From NCBI GenBank assembly GCA_964638035.1, contig CAZWXD010000014.1, positions 1 through 64,000 of the forward strand: a stretch of 64,000 bases of DNA, given 5' to 3'. Below are positions 8,845 to 19,225 of this stretch, piece by piece. Position numbers and translations under genes: made by a program. Under the pieces are notes generated by a model, which saw nothing but the letters and a program-made list of their open reading frames with translations, did not search any database and was not told the origin of the DNA. The stretch's first letter is position 1. Every line of letters begins with the position of its first letter. The stretch is from JAGGAG01 sp964638035 (lineage in GTDB: Bacteria; Gemmatimonadota; Gemmatimonadetes; Gemmatimonadales; GWC2-71-9).

Positions 8845-9755
8845 GAGTGCCTTGCCCATTCCCGCGCAATGCGCGCTGCGATCGCTGCCGGCTCCTCCAC
8901 CGCATCCACCACGAAGGCCTCGCCGGGAAGCTGGCGCCGGAACCACGTTTCCTGCCGCTTGGCATACTGCCGCGTGCTGATGTTGATCGCCTCGAGGAGC
9001 GCCTCCCGTGCACTGCCGCTCCCGAGGTGCGCCACCACCTCGCGCAACCCCACGCCGTCCAGCCCCGGCGCGTCGGGTGCCGCCCCATCGGCCAGCGCGG
9101 CTGCCACCTCCTCCACCATCCCGCGCTCGAGCATGACCTGCGCACGCCGGCGGATGCGCTGGTGCAGCACCTCGCGCGGCACGGTCAGTCGCACGTACCA
9201 CGGGTGGAGCACGCTCTGCTCGCGTGCTGCCTGCTGCCAGCTGCTCAGGGGCCGCCCCGACAGCAGGGCCACCTCGATGGCCCGCATGGCCCGTTGCCGG
9301 CCGCCGCCCCGGAAGCCCTGGTCGAGCCGCGCAGCCCACCGCACCAGTTCCAGCGCGTCCAGGGTGCCGGTCCACGCCTCGAGGTCGTGTCGCCGCGTGG
9401 GATCGAGGGGCGGCTCGCGGAAGAGCCCATCGGCCAGCGCCCGCACATACAACCCGGTGCCCCCGACCACCACGGGCAGCCGCCCGCGGCTGCGGACCTC
9501 GGCGATCCAGCGTGACGCGTCGCGGGCATAGCGGCCAGCACTGTACCGCTCGCCGGGGGAGAGCAGGTCGAGCCCATGGTGCACGACCGCCTGCCGTTCC
9601 CGGCGGGTGGGCTTGGCCGTGCCGACATCGAGCCCGCGATACACCTGGCGCGAGTCGGCCGATACCACCTCGAGTGGCCAGTGCGCTGCCAACGCCACCG
9701 CGACCGCGGTCTTGCCGACACCGGTTGGCCCGACGATGACGGGCGTTCGTGCCAC
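8841..9755 (-). CDS. miaA: tRNA dimethylallyltransferase
   Basis: 304 residues. Walker A GPTGVGKT (9-16), SADSRQVYRGLDVGTAKP shortly after, and VVVGGTGLYVRAL are conserved MiaA motifs. It adds a dimethylallyl group to A37 of tRNAs reading codons that begin with U. The GTG at 9755 is chosen because it places the P-loop at the right distance from the N-terminus. It follows mutL at about 30 bases; mutL-miaA is a common pair. Confidence 0.94.
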   Translation of the reverse strand: MARTPVIVGPTGVGKTAVAVALAAHWPLEVVSADSRQVYRGLDVGTAKPTRRERQAVVHHGLDLLSPGERYSAGRYARDASRWIAEVRSRGRLPVVVGGTGLYVRALADGLFREPPLDPTRRHDLEAWTGTLDALELVRWAARLDQGFRGGGRQRAMRAIEVALLSGRPLSSWQQAAREQSVLHPWYVRLTVPREVLHQRIRRRAQVMLERGMVEEVAAALADGAAPDAPGLDGVGLREVVAHLGSGSAREALLEAINISTRQYAKRQETWFRRQLPGEAFVVDAVEEPAAIAARIAREWARHS

Positions 9756-9786
9756 TCGGTGCGCCCCCCCGGCCGCCTCCGCGCGA

Positions 9787-11520
9787 CTACCGCCGCCCAA
9801 ACCGGCGCTCCAGCTCCTCCCGGGGCAACTGCACAATGGTGGAGCGCCCATGCACGTCGTGGGGTGGCAGCTCGCACGCGAAGAGCCGGAGGAGCAACTC
9901 GCGGATGGCCGGCTGTTCGAGGCGGTCGCCGGCCTTCACCGCCGCACGGCATGCATACGTTGCGGCGAACCGCTCGATCCGGTTGGCCCAGCCGCCGAAC
10001 CGGCCCCGCGCCAGGTCCGCCACCAGCTCCCGGAAGCAGGCACCCGCATCGAAGCGCGGGTGCGGCGAGGGCACGGCCGTCACTGCCACCGACCGGCCAC
10101 CGAAGGGCGCCACGTCGAAGCCCACCTGTTCCAGCAGCCCGCGATGGCCCTCCACCGCATCGAGCTCCTCATCGGTCAGCTCGAGGGTAAGGGGCACGAG
10201 CAGGTGCTGCGCGGCCACTGGCATGCCCGTGAGCTGCCGCATGGCAGCCTCGTACAGGACCCGCTCATGGGCGGAGTGCTGGTCCACGATGACCACGGCG
10301 TCATCCACGGCGTACACCAGGTAGGTGTCGAAGACCTGCAGGACGGGAACCGCCGGCAGCTGCGGGGCAGCCACCACGGGCGCCGCCGCACCCACCTCGA
10401 GTGGTGCGAACAGGTCCGTGGCCAGCTCAGCGCTGGCACCGGGCGCGGTGCCGGGCCAGGCGAAGCCTGGCAGCGACCCTGGCGAGCCGGCCCGTCCCTC
10501 CCCCATCACCGCCGCCGCCGCGAGCCCGCCCAGGGCCTGGCGCACCGCGTCTTCGAGGGTCCGTTCCAGCCCGATGCGGTCGCGGAAGCGCACTTCGAGC
10601 TTGGCCGGGTGCACGTTGACGTCCACGTCACCGGGGCGCACCTCGAGGTTCAGCAGCAGGCTTGGCCGGTCGCCCGGATGGATCGCCGAGCGATACCCGG
10701 CCTCCGCAGCACGCACGAGAAAGTTGTCGCGGAACGGGCGCCCATTGACGAAGAGCTGTACCCGACGCCCGGTGGGGCGTGCGTCGGCGGGTCGCTGGAT
10801 CTGCCCGCGGACCCGGTACGCGCCCGCAGCGTACTCCAGGGGCACCAGGGAGTCGGCCACGTCGCGGCCCCACACGGCGCGAAGCCGCTCCCCCATCGAG
10901 TTGGCCGCGGGGACGTGCAGCCGAAGGGCCTGGTCGGCGTGGAACTCGAAGGCCACGGCGGGATGCGTGAGTGCCAGGGTGACGACCTGGTCGTGCACTG
11001 CCCTGGTCTCGCTCGCCGTGGAGCGCAGGAACTTCCGGCGCGCGGGGGTGTTGTAGAACAGGGACTGCACCGTGACCGTGGTGCCGCGCTGCCGGGCGAC
11101 CGGCTCCACCCGCTCCATGCGCCCGCCCTGCACCGCCACCGACGTGCCGCTGCCATCCTCGTCGGCCGTGGTGAGGGTGAAGCGCGACACCGACGCGATG
11201 GCGGGCAGGGCCTCGCCCCGGAAGCCGAACGTGGCAATGCCGACCAGGTCGGCCACGCTGGCGAGCTTGCTGGTGGCGTGGCGGTCCAGGGCGAGGATGG
11301 CGTCATCGCGTTGCATGCCGGCTCCATCGTCGGCCACCCGGACCAGCGTCTTCCCGCCATTCTCCACTTCGATGCGCACCCACGTGGCGCCGGCATCGAG
11401 GCTGTTCTCCACCAGCTCCTTCACGACCGACGCGGGCCGCTCCACCACCTCTCCGGCGGCGATCTGGTCGGCCACCGCGTCGGGCAGCACGGCGATGCGA
11501 CGTGTCCTGGTCGTGGTCAC
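9787..11520 (-). CDS. mutL: DNA mismatch repair protein MutL (endonuclease type)
   Basis: 577 residues. The GHKL ATPase domain shows VVKELVENSLDAGA, VADDGAGM and TFGFRGEALPAIASVS. The C-terminal domain carries DQHSAHERVLYE (from residue about 412), a form of the DQHA(X)2E(X)4E nicking motif, plus ACRAAVKAGD and a C-terminal FGRR. So this MutL is probably a metal-dependent nickase, as in bacteria without MutH. The GTG at 11520 fits the family N-terminus. It starts 21 bases after the batD-batE gene. Confidence 0.95.
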   Translation of the reverse strand: MTTTRTRRIAVLPDAVADQIAAGEVVERPASVVKELVENSLDAGATWVRIEVENGGKTLVRVADDGAGMQRDDAILALDRHATSKLASVADLVGIATFGFRGEALPAIASVSRFTLTTADEDGSGTSVAVQGGRMERVEPVARQRGTTVTVQSLFYNTPARRKFLRSTASETRAVHDQVVTLALTHPAVAFEFHADQALRLHVPAANSMGERLRAVWGRDVADSLVPLEYAAGAYRVRGQIQRPADARPTGRRVQLFVNGRPFRDNFLVRAAEAGYRSAIHPGDRPSLLLNLEVRPGDVDVNVHPAKLEVRFRDRIGLERTLEDAVRQALGGLAAAAVMGEGRAGSPGSLPGFAWPGTAPGASAELATDLFAPLEVGAAAPVVAAPQLPAVPVLQVFDTYLVYAVDDAVVIVDQHSAHERVLYEAAMRQLTGMPVAAQHLLVPLTLELTDEELDAVEGHRGLLEQVGFDVAPFGGRSVAVTAVPSPHPRFDAGACFRELVADLARGRFGGWANRIERFAATYACRAAVKAGDRLEQPAIRELLLRLFACELPPHDVHGRSTIVQLPREELERRFGRR

Positions 11521-11541
11521 GCGAGGAAGATAGCCGGACCC

Positions 11542-13911
11542 TCAGCGGCCCACGGTCGCCACGGCCGTCGCCGGGAGCCACCCGCGCTCCTCGCCGCCAC
11601 CTCGCACCAGGGCCCACCCGGGGATCTCGCGCTCCACCAGCACGGCGGTGCCAGCAGCGAGCGGTCGCACGGCGGCTGCGCGACCGTGGGGCGCCATGCG
11701 CAGCGGCGTGTCGGTTGCAACGAGCGCGAGCGGCCGCCGGTTCCAGGACCACGTGCCGAACGCCGCCGCACTGGCGAGCACGGCGAGCAGCAGCAGCACG
11801 ATCACGATCCGCGCCCCCCGCCTCCCGGTCCGTGCCGCACGCTGCGGGCGTCGACGCGCGGGAACCTGTTCCACTGCCGGGGCTGCCGCGCGCCAGGCAA
11901 TGAGCCCCCAGGCCGCACCCCACGCGAGCAGGGCAACGAGCATCATCTCGGCACCGCTCAACGGGGGGACGCTCCGGCGCCCTGCGCTGACCTGGTCGGG
12001 CGGCGGCGTCAGCAACAGCGCCCGGCGCACTGTCCCGTTGCGGGGCGCCAGTCGCAGCGCCGTGAGCCACGCCGCCGCCGCCGCACCGTCCTCCCCCAGG
12101 CGGTAGCGGCTCGCCCCGAGGTTGTACCACAGTGCGGGATCCCGTGGCGCGGCGGCAAGCGCGGCCTCGTAGGCGGCTGCGGCGCGGCTGAGCGCTCCCG
12201 CCGCATAGAGGCTCTCGGGGGGCGCTGCCTGCGCCCGGGCCTGCCCGGCCAGTGCCAGGAGCACCAGGAGGATGCGCATCGGCCGTGACGCGCGCACCGC
12301 ACGCAGCAGCGCCAGCGCCTGGTCGAACGCGTCGCGGCTCAGTGCCCCGCTACCGGCGGGTCCGTAACGGTGTCGCTGGACCTGCTCACGCAACGCCGCA
12401 ACTTCGCGCGCCTGCTGGTCGGTGAGGCCGCTGGCACGCAGCGCGGGCACCAGCTGGTCAGGCGCGGCAAGGTCGGACCGCCCGACCAACGACGCCAGGG
12501 CACGGTCAAGGGAGAGTTCCGGGTCATCGGACGCACGCCGCGCCGGCACCACCGGCACATGGGTGCGACGGCGCCAGGTGACGCCAAGCATCAGGAGGGG
12601 CGGAAGCGCTGCCAGCAGTCCCCAGCCCCATGCCGGCAGGAGGGCCAGGAACCGGTCGGCAACAGGCGCCCCCCTGGGATGGAGGAGTGGCGGCGGCATG
12701 GCGCGCGCCGTCGACGCTTCCCGAGCCGGCCCGACCGCCACGCCGAGGGCGGGGAGCGTCGCCGACACGTACTCGCGCCGGCCAAGGTCATAGTACGGGT
12801 AGCGCACGGCGGGAATGGTGAGCACCCCGCTCTCGGATGGTACCACCACGAAGTTGAAGTGCTTCGTCCCGGTGAGCCGGCCCGCCACCGAGGCCATTTC
12901 CTCGCTGCTGGCCTCGGCGTAGGCCCTGGTGCCCCGTGGCCAGCCGATCTCCGGCGCCGGCCACAGGGCCACGTTGCCTTCCCCGCGAACGGACACCACC
13001 ACCGTGAGCGCCTCGCCTGCACGACCCGCGGTGGGCGTGACCGTCCGCTCGAGCGCCAGGGCGCGTCCCGTGGCCCCGGTGAACCCCGCGGGCCTGCCTG
13101 CCGCAGGCAGGGCCCGTACCACCAGCCGAAGGGGATCGCTCGACACGTCGAAGCGCTCCTCCTGGCTGAAGAACTGGGTGGCGACCGGCACGGAGTACCT
13201 AAGCGACGCCGAGGGAATCTTCACCTCTCCTGCCGCCAGCGGGAACACCACCTGGTGCGCCACGAAGAGGTCGTACCACTTGTCGCCCACCTTCTTGCTT
13301 GCGGCAATCCCTGGTGGCGTAGCCTGGGGGAACGACCAGACCCCGTCGAGCACGGGTGGCTGCAGGACGGGCTGCCGTCGCAACTGGGCGCGAAGGTCCC
13401 GGGGGAACCATGCCGCCGTCAGCAGGTCCACCTGCTCGCCGACCAGCACCGTGTCCTGGCTCAGCTTCACGGACAGCGCCACCCGGCCCGCGGAGCGCGG
13501 GGGCGGCGCCCGCGACACCAGGTCACGCACGCGTGGGTTGAGGGCAAGCATCCCCGACGCGGCGCTCGCGGTGACCTCGACGTCGGGGCCGTCGATCGTC
13601 TGGCTGGCCTGGCCCTGGCGTGCGGTGATGGGCCCGAACGCATAGTTCCCGGCACGCACCGCCCGCAGCTTGAGCTCGAGCGTCAGCACCCGGGTGCGCG
13701 CCACACCGACCGTCACGTCCGAGCGCTCCACCCGTGACACGACGGTAAACCCGTCGAAGCGGGGGAGGTCGAGGGTGACCTGGTCGGCGGTGGCACCCCC
13801 GGCGATGACCGTCAGCACCACTTCCTCGCCCACTGTCACCCGGTTGCGGTCGACGGTGGCTTCCAGTGGAAGGGTGGGGCCCTGTGCCAGCTGCAGCAGG
13901 AGGAAGAGCAC
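11542..13911 (-). CDS. Fused BatD-BatE protein (Bat/aerotolerance operon)
   Basis: 789 residues. An N-terminal signal peptide (VLFLLLQLAQG) leads into BatD-type Ig-like beta domains (to about 400), a transmembrane helix (about 440-460) and a cytoplasmic stretch. At about residue 545 a second signal-like segment, MRILLVLLALAGQARAQA, begins a BatE-like part: TPR repeat (ALWYNLGASRYRLGEDGAA), two more hydrophobic helices, and an SH3-like C-terminus (RGWLPATAVA). No stop separates the parts. The GTG at 13911 overlaps the upstream stop (TAGTG). An internal start at the ATG at 12279 is possible but has no good ribosome-binding site. Confidence 0.8.
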   Translation of the reverse strand: MLFLLLQLAQGPTLPLEATVDRNRVTVGEEVVLTVIAGGATADQVTLDLPRFDGFTVVSRVERSDVTVGVARTRVLTLELKLRAVRAGNYAFGPITARQGQASQTIDGPDVEVTASAASGMLALNPRVRDLVSRAPPPRSAGRVALSVKLSQDTVLVGEQVDLLTAAWFPRDLRAQLRRQPVLQPPVLDGVWSFPQATPPGIAASKKVGDKWYDLFVAHQVVFPLAAGEVKIPSASLRYSVPVATQFFSQEERFDVSSDPLRLVVRALPAAGRPAGFTGATGRALALERTVTPTAGRAGEALTVVVSVRGEGNVALWPAPEIGWPRGTRAYAEASSEEMASVAGRLTGTKHFNFVVVPSESGVLTIPAVRYPYYDLGRREYVSATLPALGVAVGPAREASTARAMPPPLLHPRGAPVADRFLALLPAWGWGLLAALPPLLMLGVTWRRRTHVPVVPARRASDDPELSLDRALASLVGRSDLAAPDQLVPALRASGLTDQQAREVAALREQVQRHRYGPAGSGALSRDAFDQALALLRAVRASRPMRILLVLLALAGQARAQAAPPESLYAAGALSRAAAAYEAALAAAPRDPALWYNLGASRYRLGEDGAAAAAWLTALRLAPRNGTVRRALLLTPPPDQVSAGRRSVPPLSGAEMMLVALLAWGAAWGLIAWRAAAPAVEQVPARRRPQRAARTGRRGARIVIVLLLLAVLASAAAFGTWSWNRRPLALVATDTPLRMAPHGRAAAVRPLAAGTAVLVEREIPGWALVRGGGEERGWLPATAVATVGR

Positions 13912-15521
13912 TACCAGTCCTTCCCCGCCTGCTGGGCCTGCTGGTTTCGCCGCTGGCGACTCGCCTGCGTCCCCAGTTCCTCGCGCTCCATCGAGCTCAG
14001 GATCTGGTCGGCCTGGCGCTGGGACAGGCCCCCGCCACCCGTGCGGGGTGGTGCCTCCTCGGGCTGGGATGGTTGCGGCTGGCTGCCGCCCCCGCCGCCG
14101 CCCGACTGGGGAGGCAGCAACCGCTCCGCCAGCTCGAGGTTCCACTTGGCCCGCTCCGACGTGGGGGCCAGCAACAGGGCCTCACGCAGCGTGGACACCG
14201 CCAGGACGAGGTTGGCCGCCGCGGCGGCCGCCGCCGTGTCGGCACGCGCAGCCATGAGCGACATGGTGCCGAGGTTGTACAGTGCCCGGTACCGCATCAT
14301 GGGATCGACCGATCGTGCGGCCAGGGCAAGCGCCATGCGCGCGCCGGCGGTGTCACCCACCGCCAGCGCCGCCGTGCCGGCGTTGTAGAGCGCCGTGTCA
14401 CGCGCATCGCCCCGGGCCCCCTTCAGGTACGCCTTCACCGCCGCCTCTACCCGGCCGGCGGCGAGCTCGCGGTCACCGGACGCCGGGCGCTGGGCGGACG
14501 CGGGTGACGCGAGGGCCAGCAGCAGCCCGACGAGGGCACCAGCGCGCTGCCGCCAGGTGTCGCCCAGGAGGAGGAGTGCCGCGAGGAGCAGCGGGATCCA
14601 GGCGAGCGGCTCGAGGTCCGCCGTGCGGCTCTCCCGGGAGGCGCTTCGACGAAGTGACTGCACCAGCTCACGGATCGCACCCGCCTGGTCGGGCAGCTCC
14701 GATGCGACGACCGAACCTTTCGCTGCCTCCGCCACGGCCCGCAGTTGCTCGTCGTCCCGGCGGGTGCGCACGACCTCACCGCTGGCATCGAGCTTGTACT
14801 CGACCAGGGTGCCCGCGGGATCCCGGAGCGGGATGCGCACGGGCTCCGCCCCTCCCTCCGCGACCAGCACCAGCGTGATGCCATCCCGCGCCAGGGACCG
14901 GGCTGCGCTGAGCGCGTCATCGGGCGGGTCGTGGCTCTCACCATCGGTAAACACCACCAGGACCCGGTCTGCCCCGTCATGCGCCGCCGAGAGTACCTGG
15001 CCACCCTGTCGGAGCACCGACCCGAGGCTGGTGCCGCCCTCCGATGCGATGTCGGGGTCGAGGGCATCCAGGTACATGCTCACGGCGCCGCCATCCACTG
15101 TCAGGGGTGCCAGGATGTAGCTCCGGCCCGCGAACGCCAGGAGCCCGATGCGGTCCCCGGCGAGGTCCTCCACCAGGCGCCGAGCCTCGCGCACGGCGCG
15201 GCCAAGCCGGCTCGGCGCCACGTCCTCCGCCAGCATGGACCGGCTCACGTCCATGGCGATGACGAGGTTCAGCGCGCGGGTCTCGGCCACGACGCTTCGG
15301 GGGCCACCCCGCGGGTCGGCCAGCGCCACTCCGGCAAGGATCCCCGCCACGGCCAGCACGACCGGCGTGGCGCGGGCCCGGACCCTTGCCACGCCGGCCA
15401 GGCGTGGCGACCAGGCCGCTGCGGCCGCCAGGCGCCGCCGGCGTGCCAGCCAGGCCAGGCCTCCAAGGAGGCCGCCCAGCAGCGGCGCCGCCACCAGCAG
15501 CATCGGGGTCTCGAAGGTCAC
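13911..15521 (-). CDS. Fused BatB-BatC protein (VWA + TPR)
   Basis: 536 residues. Two N-terminal helices, then a von Willebrand A domain with MIDAS DVSRS (91-95) and VFTDGESHD; a helix near 305-322; then a signal-like stretch (GALVGLLLALASPASAQ, about 328-344) and a TPR domain (LYNAGTAALAVGDTAGA; RYRALYNLGTMSL) ending in a Gly/Gln-rich, BatC-like tail with GLSQRQADQILSSME. It thus joins BatB and BatC. Bat proteins act in the envelope of many Bacteroidetes, spirochaetes and others; their exact role is unsettled. The GTG start overlaps the batA stop (GTGA). Confidence 0.85.
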   Translation of the reverse strand: MTFETPMLLVAAPLLGGLLGGLAWLARRRRLAAAAAWSPRLAGVARVRARATPVVLAVAGILAGVALADPRGGPRSVVAETRALNLVIAMDVSRSMLAEDVAPSRLGRAVREARRLVEDLAGDRIGLLAFAGRSYILAPLTVDGGAVSMYLDALDPDIASEGGTSLGSVLRQGGQVLSAAHDGADRVLVVFTDGESHDPPDDALSAARSLARDGITLVLVAEGGAEPVRIPLRDPAGTLVEYKLDASGEVVRTRRDDEQLRAVAEAAKGSVVASELPDQAGAIRELVQSLRRSASRESRTADLEPLAWIPLLLAALLLLGDTWRQRAGALVGLLLALASPASAQRPASGDRELAAGRVEAAVKAYLKGARGDARDTALYNAGTAALAVGDTAGARMALALAARSVDPMMRYRALYNLGTMSLMAARADTAAAAAAANLVLAVSTLREALLLAPTSERAKWNLELAERLLPPQSGGGGGGSQPQPSQPEEAPPRTGGGGLSQRQADQILSSMEREELGTQASRQRRNQQAQQAGKDW

Positions 15522-16489
15522 GGCACCCGCACCGCGACGCTCGAGGCGAGCGCCAGCTCCAGGAGGAGCAGGCCCAGCCCCACCGCAATGAAGGGCGTCA
15601 TCGCCTCGTCGTATCGCGCATACCGCGTGATGGTCACCGGGGTCCGCTCGAGTGCGTCGATCTGGGTGAACACGCGGGCAAGGCCCTCGCTGTCACGGGC
15701 ACGGAAGTACTTGCCCCCGGTCTTGTCGGCGATCTCGCGCAGCAGCCCTTCGTCGATCTTCACTGGCAGCACCTCGTACCGGAACCCGCCTATGCCGCGG
15801 CCGGTCGGGAATGGTGCCTCGCCATCCGTGCCCACGCCGATGGTGTACACCTTGATGCCATACGCCGCCGCCGTGGCCGCCGCCGTGCGGGGATCGATCC
15901 GCCCGCGATTGTTCTCGCCATCGGTCAGCAGCAGCACCACCTTCGACTTGCCCGGCGTCCGGCGCAGCCGGTTCACGGCCGTGGCGAGGCCGCTCCCGAT
16001 GGCCGTCCCGTCCTCCAGGATGCCAATGCGGAGGGCCTTCACCGCCTGCTCCACGACGGCGTAGTCCAGGGTGACGGGAACCTGGGTCAGCGCCTCGCCC
16101 GCAAAGGCGACGAGCCCGATCCGGTCGGCCTTGCGGCCATTGATGAAGTTGATGGCTTCCTGCTTGGCCACCTCCATCCGGTTGCTCGGGGCGAAGTCTT
16201 CGGCCAGCATGCTGCTCGAGATGTCGATGGCGATGACGATCGCAATCCCTTCCCGTCGCTCCTCGACCGTGCTGCCTCCCACCTGCGGGCCGGCCGCGGC
16301 CATGATGAAGGCGGCCAGGACGAGCGACCGGAGGACGGGGGGCAGCCGGCTCCACCACGGCGGCGATCCCGCCTTGCCAGCCAGGCGCACATCACTGAAG
16401 GGAACGGTGACGCGCACGCGCCGCCGAAACCACCACCACGCGGGAATGGCGAGGAGGAGGAGCAGCAACAGGGGACGCGCAAAGCTCAC
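15518..16489 (-). CDS. batA: BatA, VWA-domain membrane protein
   Basis: 323 residues. Two N-terminal helices (about 5-20 and 52-66), a von Willebrand A domain with MIDAS DISSS (89-93) and LLLTDGENNRG, and a C-terminal helix (about 300-318). This is the BatA layout. The VWA domain should bind metal and a protein partner on the periplasmic or cytoplasmic face. GTG start overlapping the upstream stop (GTGA); its own stop overlaps the batB-batC start, so the four Bat genes are tightly coupled. Confidence 0.88.
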   Translation of the reverse strand: MSFARPLLLLLLLAIPAWWWFRRRVRVTVPFSDVRLAGKAGSPPWWSRLPPVLRSLVLAAFIMAAAGPQVGGSTVEERREGIAIVIAIDISSSMLAEDFAPSNRMEVAKQEAINFINGRKADRIGLVAFAGEALTQVPVTLDYAVVEQAVKALRIGILEDGTAIGSGLATAVNRLRRTPGKSKVVLLLTDGENNRGRIDPRTAAATAAAYGIKVYTIGVGTDGEAPFPTGRGIGGFRYEVLPVKIDEGLLREIADKTGGKYFRARDSEGLARVFTQIDALERTPVTITRYARYDEAMTPFIAVGLGLLLLELALASSVAVRVP

Positions 16490-17289
16490 GGGCGGGTACT
16501 CCCGAGGCGGCCTGCCAGCGCCACGGCCTCCTCCGCCAGGCTGCCGGCGCCGGGGAAGGTTCCAGGCGTGAAGCGCGCTTCCTCCAGCGCCCCGAGGACG
16601 TCGCGAATCTCATCCGCGGGCCAGTCGGGTCGCTCCTGCCGCACGGCTGCCACCACGGCTGCCGGGTCCGCGCACGTGGCACTCGACGGGGCGCCCCGCG
16701 CCAGGATGGCGCGCAACGACGACGCGGCCGCCGCCAGGACGACGCGTGACTCGCCCAGGTCGCCCCACCGGGCGAGGGGCAAGCCGGGCGGTCGCGACGG
16801 CTGCGCTGCCATCACGGCGTGGCCGCGCCGGCGCCACCACCAGTGCAGCGGGAGCAGCGCCACGACGCCCACCAGCAGCAGCAGGATGAGCGGGCGCAGC
16901 GTCCGGTCATCCCGGCGCACGGTATCGGTCGGTGGCTGCACCTTGAGTTGCTTCGGCTCGGCGCCACGCGGAAGGACGGACGCCACGGAGAGGGTGACCC
17001 GGGCCGGCGGCAGCGAGTCGACGCCACCGCCTGCCAGCAGCAGGAGGGGACCGGGCACCTCCACCGAGTGCTCCCCTGCAACCCACGCCACCGCAGGGTA
17101 GGCGATCTCCACCGAGTCGCCCCGGACCGTCACGCGCGGCGGGCCCAGGGCTTCCACATCTCCCTCGGGCATCCAGAACGCCGGTCGCACCGTGCCCCCC
17201 GGCGGATGTGCCACGACCCGCGTGATCCACACGGTGTCCCCCACCGTGGGGGCGCCAGCCTGCAGCAGCATGGCTGCGAGCAGCAGCAT
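16486..17289 (-). CDS. Bat-operon membrane protein, unknown
   Basis: 267 residues. A signal peptide (MLLLAAMLLQAGA) is followed by a beta-rich extracytoplasmic domain, one transmembrane helix (LILLLLVGVVALLPLHWWW, about 141-159) and a cytoplasmic helical domain. The position between a DUF58 gene and batA matches the small membrane proteins (for example DUF4381-like) found in such operons, but no motif proves it. The ATG at 17289 begins four bases after the DUF58 stop; the longer frame to 17526 is a shadow. Confidence 0.7.
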   Translation of the reverse strand: MLLLAAMLLQAGAPTVGDTVWITRVVAHPPGGTVRPAFWMPEGDVEALGPPRVTVRGDSVEIAYPAVAWVAGEHSVEVPGPLLLLAGGGVDSLPPARVTLSVASVLPRGAEPKQLKVQPPTDTVRRDDRTLRPLILLLLVGVVALLPLHWWWRRRGHAVMAAQPSRPPGLPLARWGDLGESRVVLAAAASSLRAILARGAPSSATCADPAAVVAAVRQERPDWPADEIRDVLGALEEARFTPGTFPGAGSLAEEAVALAGRLGSTRP

Positions 17290-17293
17290 GCGC

Positions 17294-18178
17294 CTACCGC
17301 CCGATCCGCCGGGCCCGTGCGGCGAACGCGCGGCGAAGGACCGGCGCATAGTCCTGGCCCGCCACCAGCGCCACATGGTCCACGCCCGCTGCGGCCAGGA
17401 TCCGGGCACGCTCGCCGCGCCGTCGCTCGGCCACCTGGGCCACCGCATGGCGCGTCCGCTTCGTGCTGGTGTCCACCAGCACCTGCTCCCCACTCTCGGC
17501 GTCCTCCAGCCAGAGGACGCCGGCATCCGGGAGGTCCTGTTCGCGCGGGTCGTCCACCGTCACGGCGACCACCTCATGCCGTGCCCCCAGCCGCCGAAGC
17601 GGCTTCTCCCAGTCGGTGGCCAGGAAGTCGGAGAGGATCACCACGATGCTGCGGTGGCGCAGGAGGCGGCCGGCGTAGGTGAGGCTCGCACCCAGGTTCG
17701 TTCCCCGGCTGGATGGCGTGAACGCCACGATGTCGCGGATCACGCGCAGCGCGTGCCGGCGTCCCTTCCGCGGCGGCACCACGTGCTCCACCTGCTCGGC
17801 GAACAGCAGGGCCCCGACCCGGTCGTTCTGGTACGCGGCGGCCAGCGCCAGCACCGCCCCCACTTCCACCTCGAGTCCCGCCTTGCTCACCGGGTCGCCG
17901 ATCGTCGTGGATCCCGACCGGTCGACCACCAGCAGCACGGTGAGTTCGCGCTCCTCGGTGTAGGTCTTGACGTAGGGCGACGCGAGGCGCGCCGAGACGT
18001 TCCAGTCGATCGCACGGAAGTCGTCGCCGGCCTCGTACGCCCGGACTTCGGCGAACTCCATCCCCTGGCCGCGGAACACCGAGCGGTACTCGCCGGCAAA
18101 GAGCGCCGATACGAGCCCGCGGGTCCGCAACTCGATGCCCTTGACCTGGCGCAGGATCTCGGGAGAGACGGTCGCCAT
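17294..18178 (-). CDS. DUF58 domain protein
   Basis: 294 residues, soluble. YRSVFRGQGMEFAEVR, then YEAGDDFRAIDWNVSAR (about 49-64), is the DUF58 signature; VVDRSGST (84-91) is a MIDAS-like motif of the VWA-related fold. DUF58 proteins stand directly after MoxR ATPases in most genomes and probably act as their partner or substrate. It follows moxR by 21 bases. Confidence 0.92.
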   Translation of the reverse strand: MATVSPEILRQVKGIELRTRGLVSALFAGEYRSVFRGQGMEFAEVRAYEAGDDFRAIDWNVSARLASPYVKTYTEERELTVLLVVDRSGSTTIGDPVSKAGLEVEVGAVLALAAAYQNDRVGALLFAEQVEHVVPPRKGRRHALRVIRDIVAFTPSSRGTNLGASLTYAGRLLRHRSIVVILSDFLATDWEKPLRRLGARHEVVAVTVDDPREQDLPDAGVLWLEDAESGEQVLVDTSTKRTRHAVAQVAERRRGERARILAAAGVDHVALVAGQDYAPVLRRAFAARARRIGR

Positions 18179-18199
18179 GCTGCCCCGACCCTGCCGCGG

Positions 18200-19221
<1,022 letters not shown>

Positions 19222-19225
<4 letters not shown>

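Noticed and set aside
9607..12288. A plus-strand frame of 893 codons opposite miaA, mutL and the Bat genes
   Set aside because: It runs against certain genes and has no recognisable motif or ribosome-binding site.
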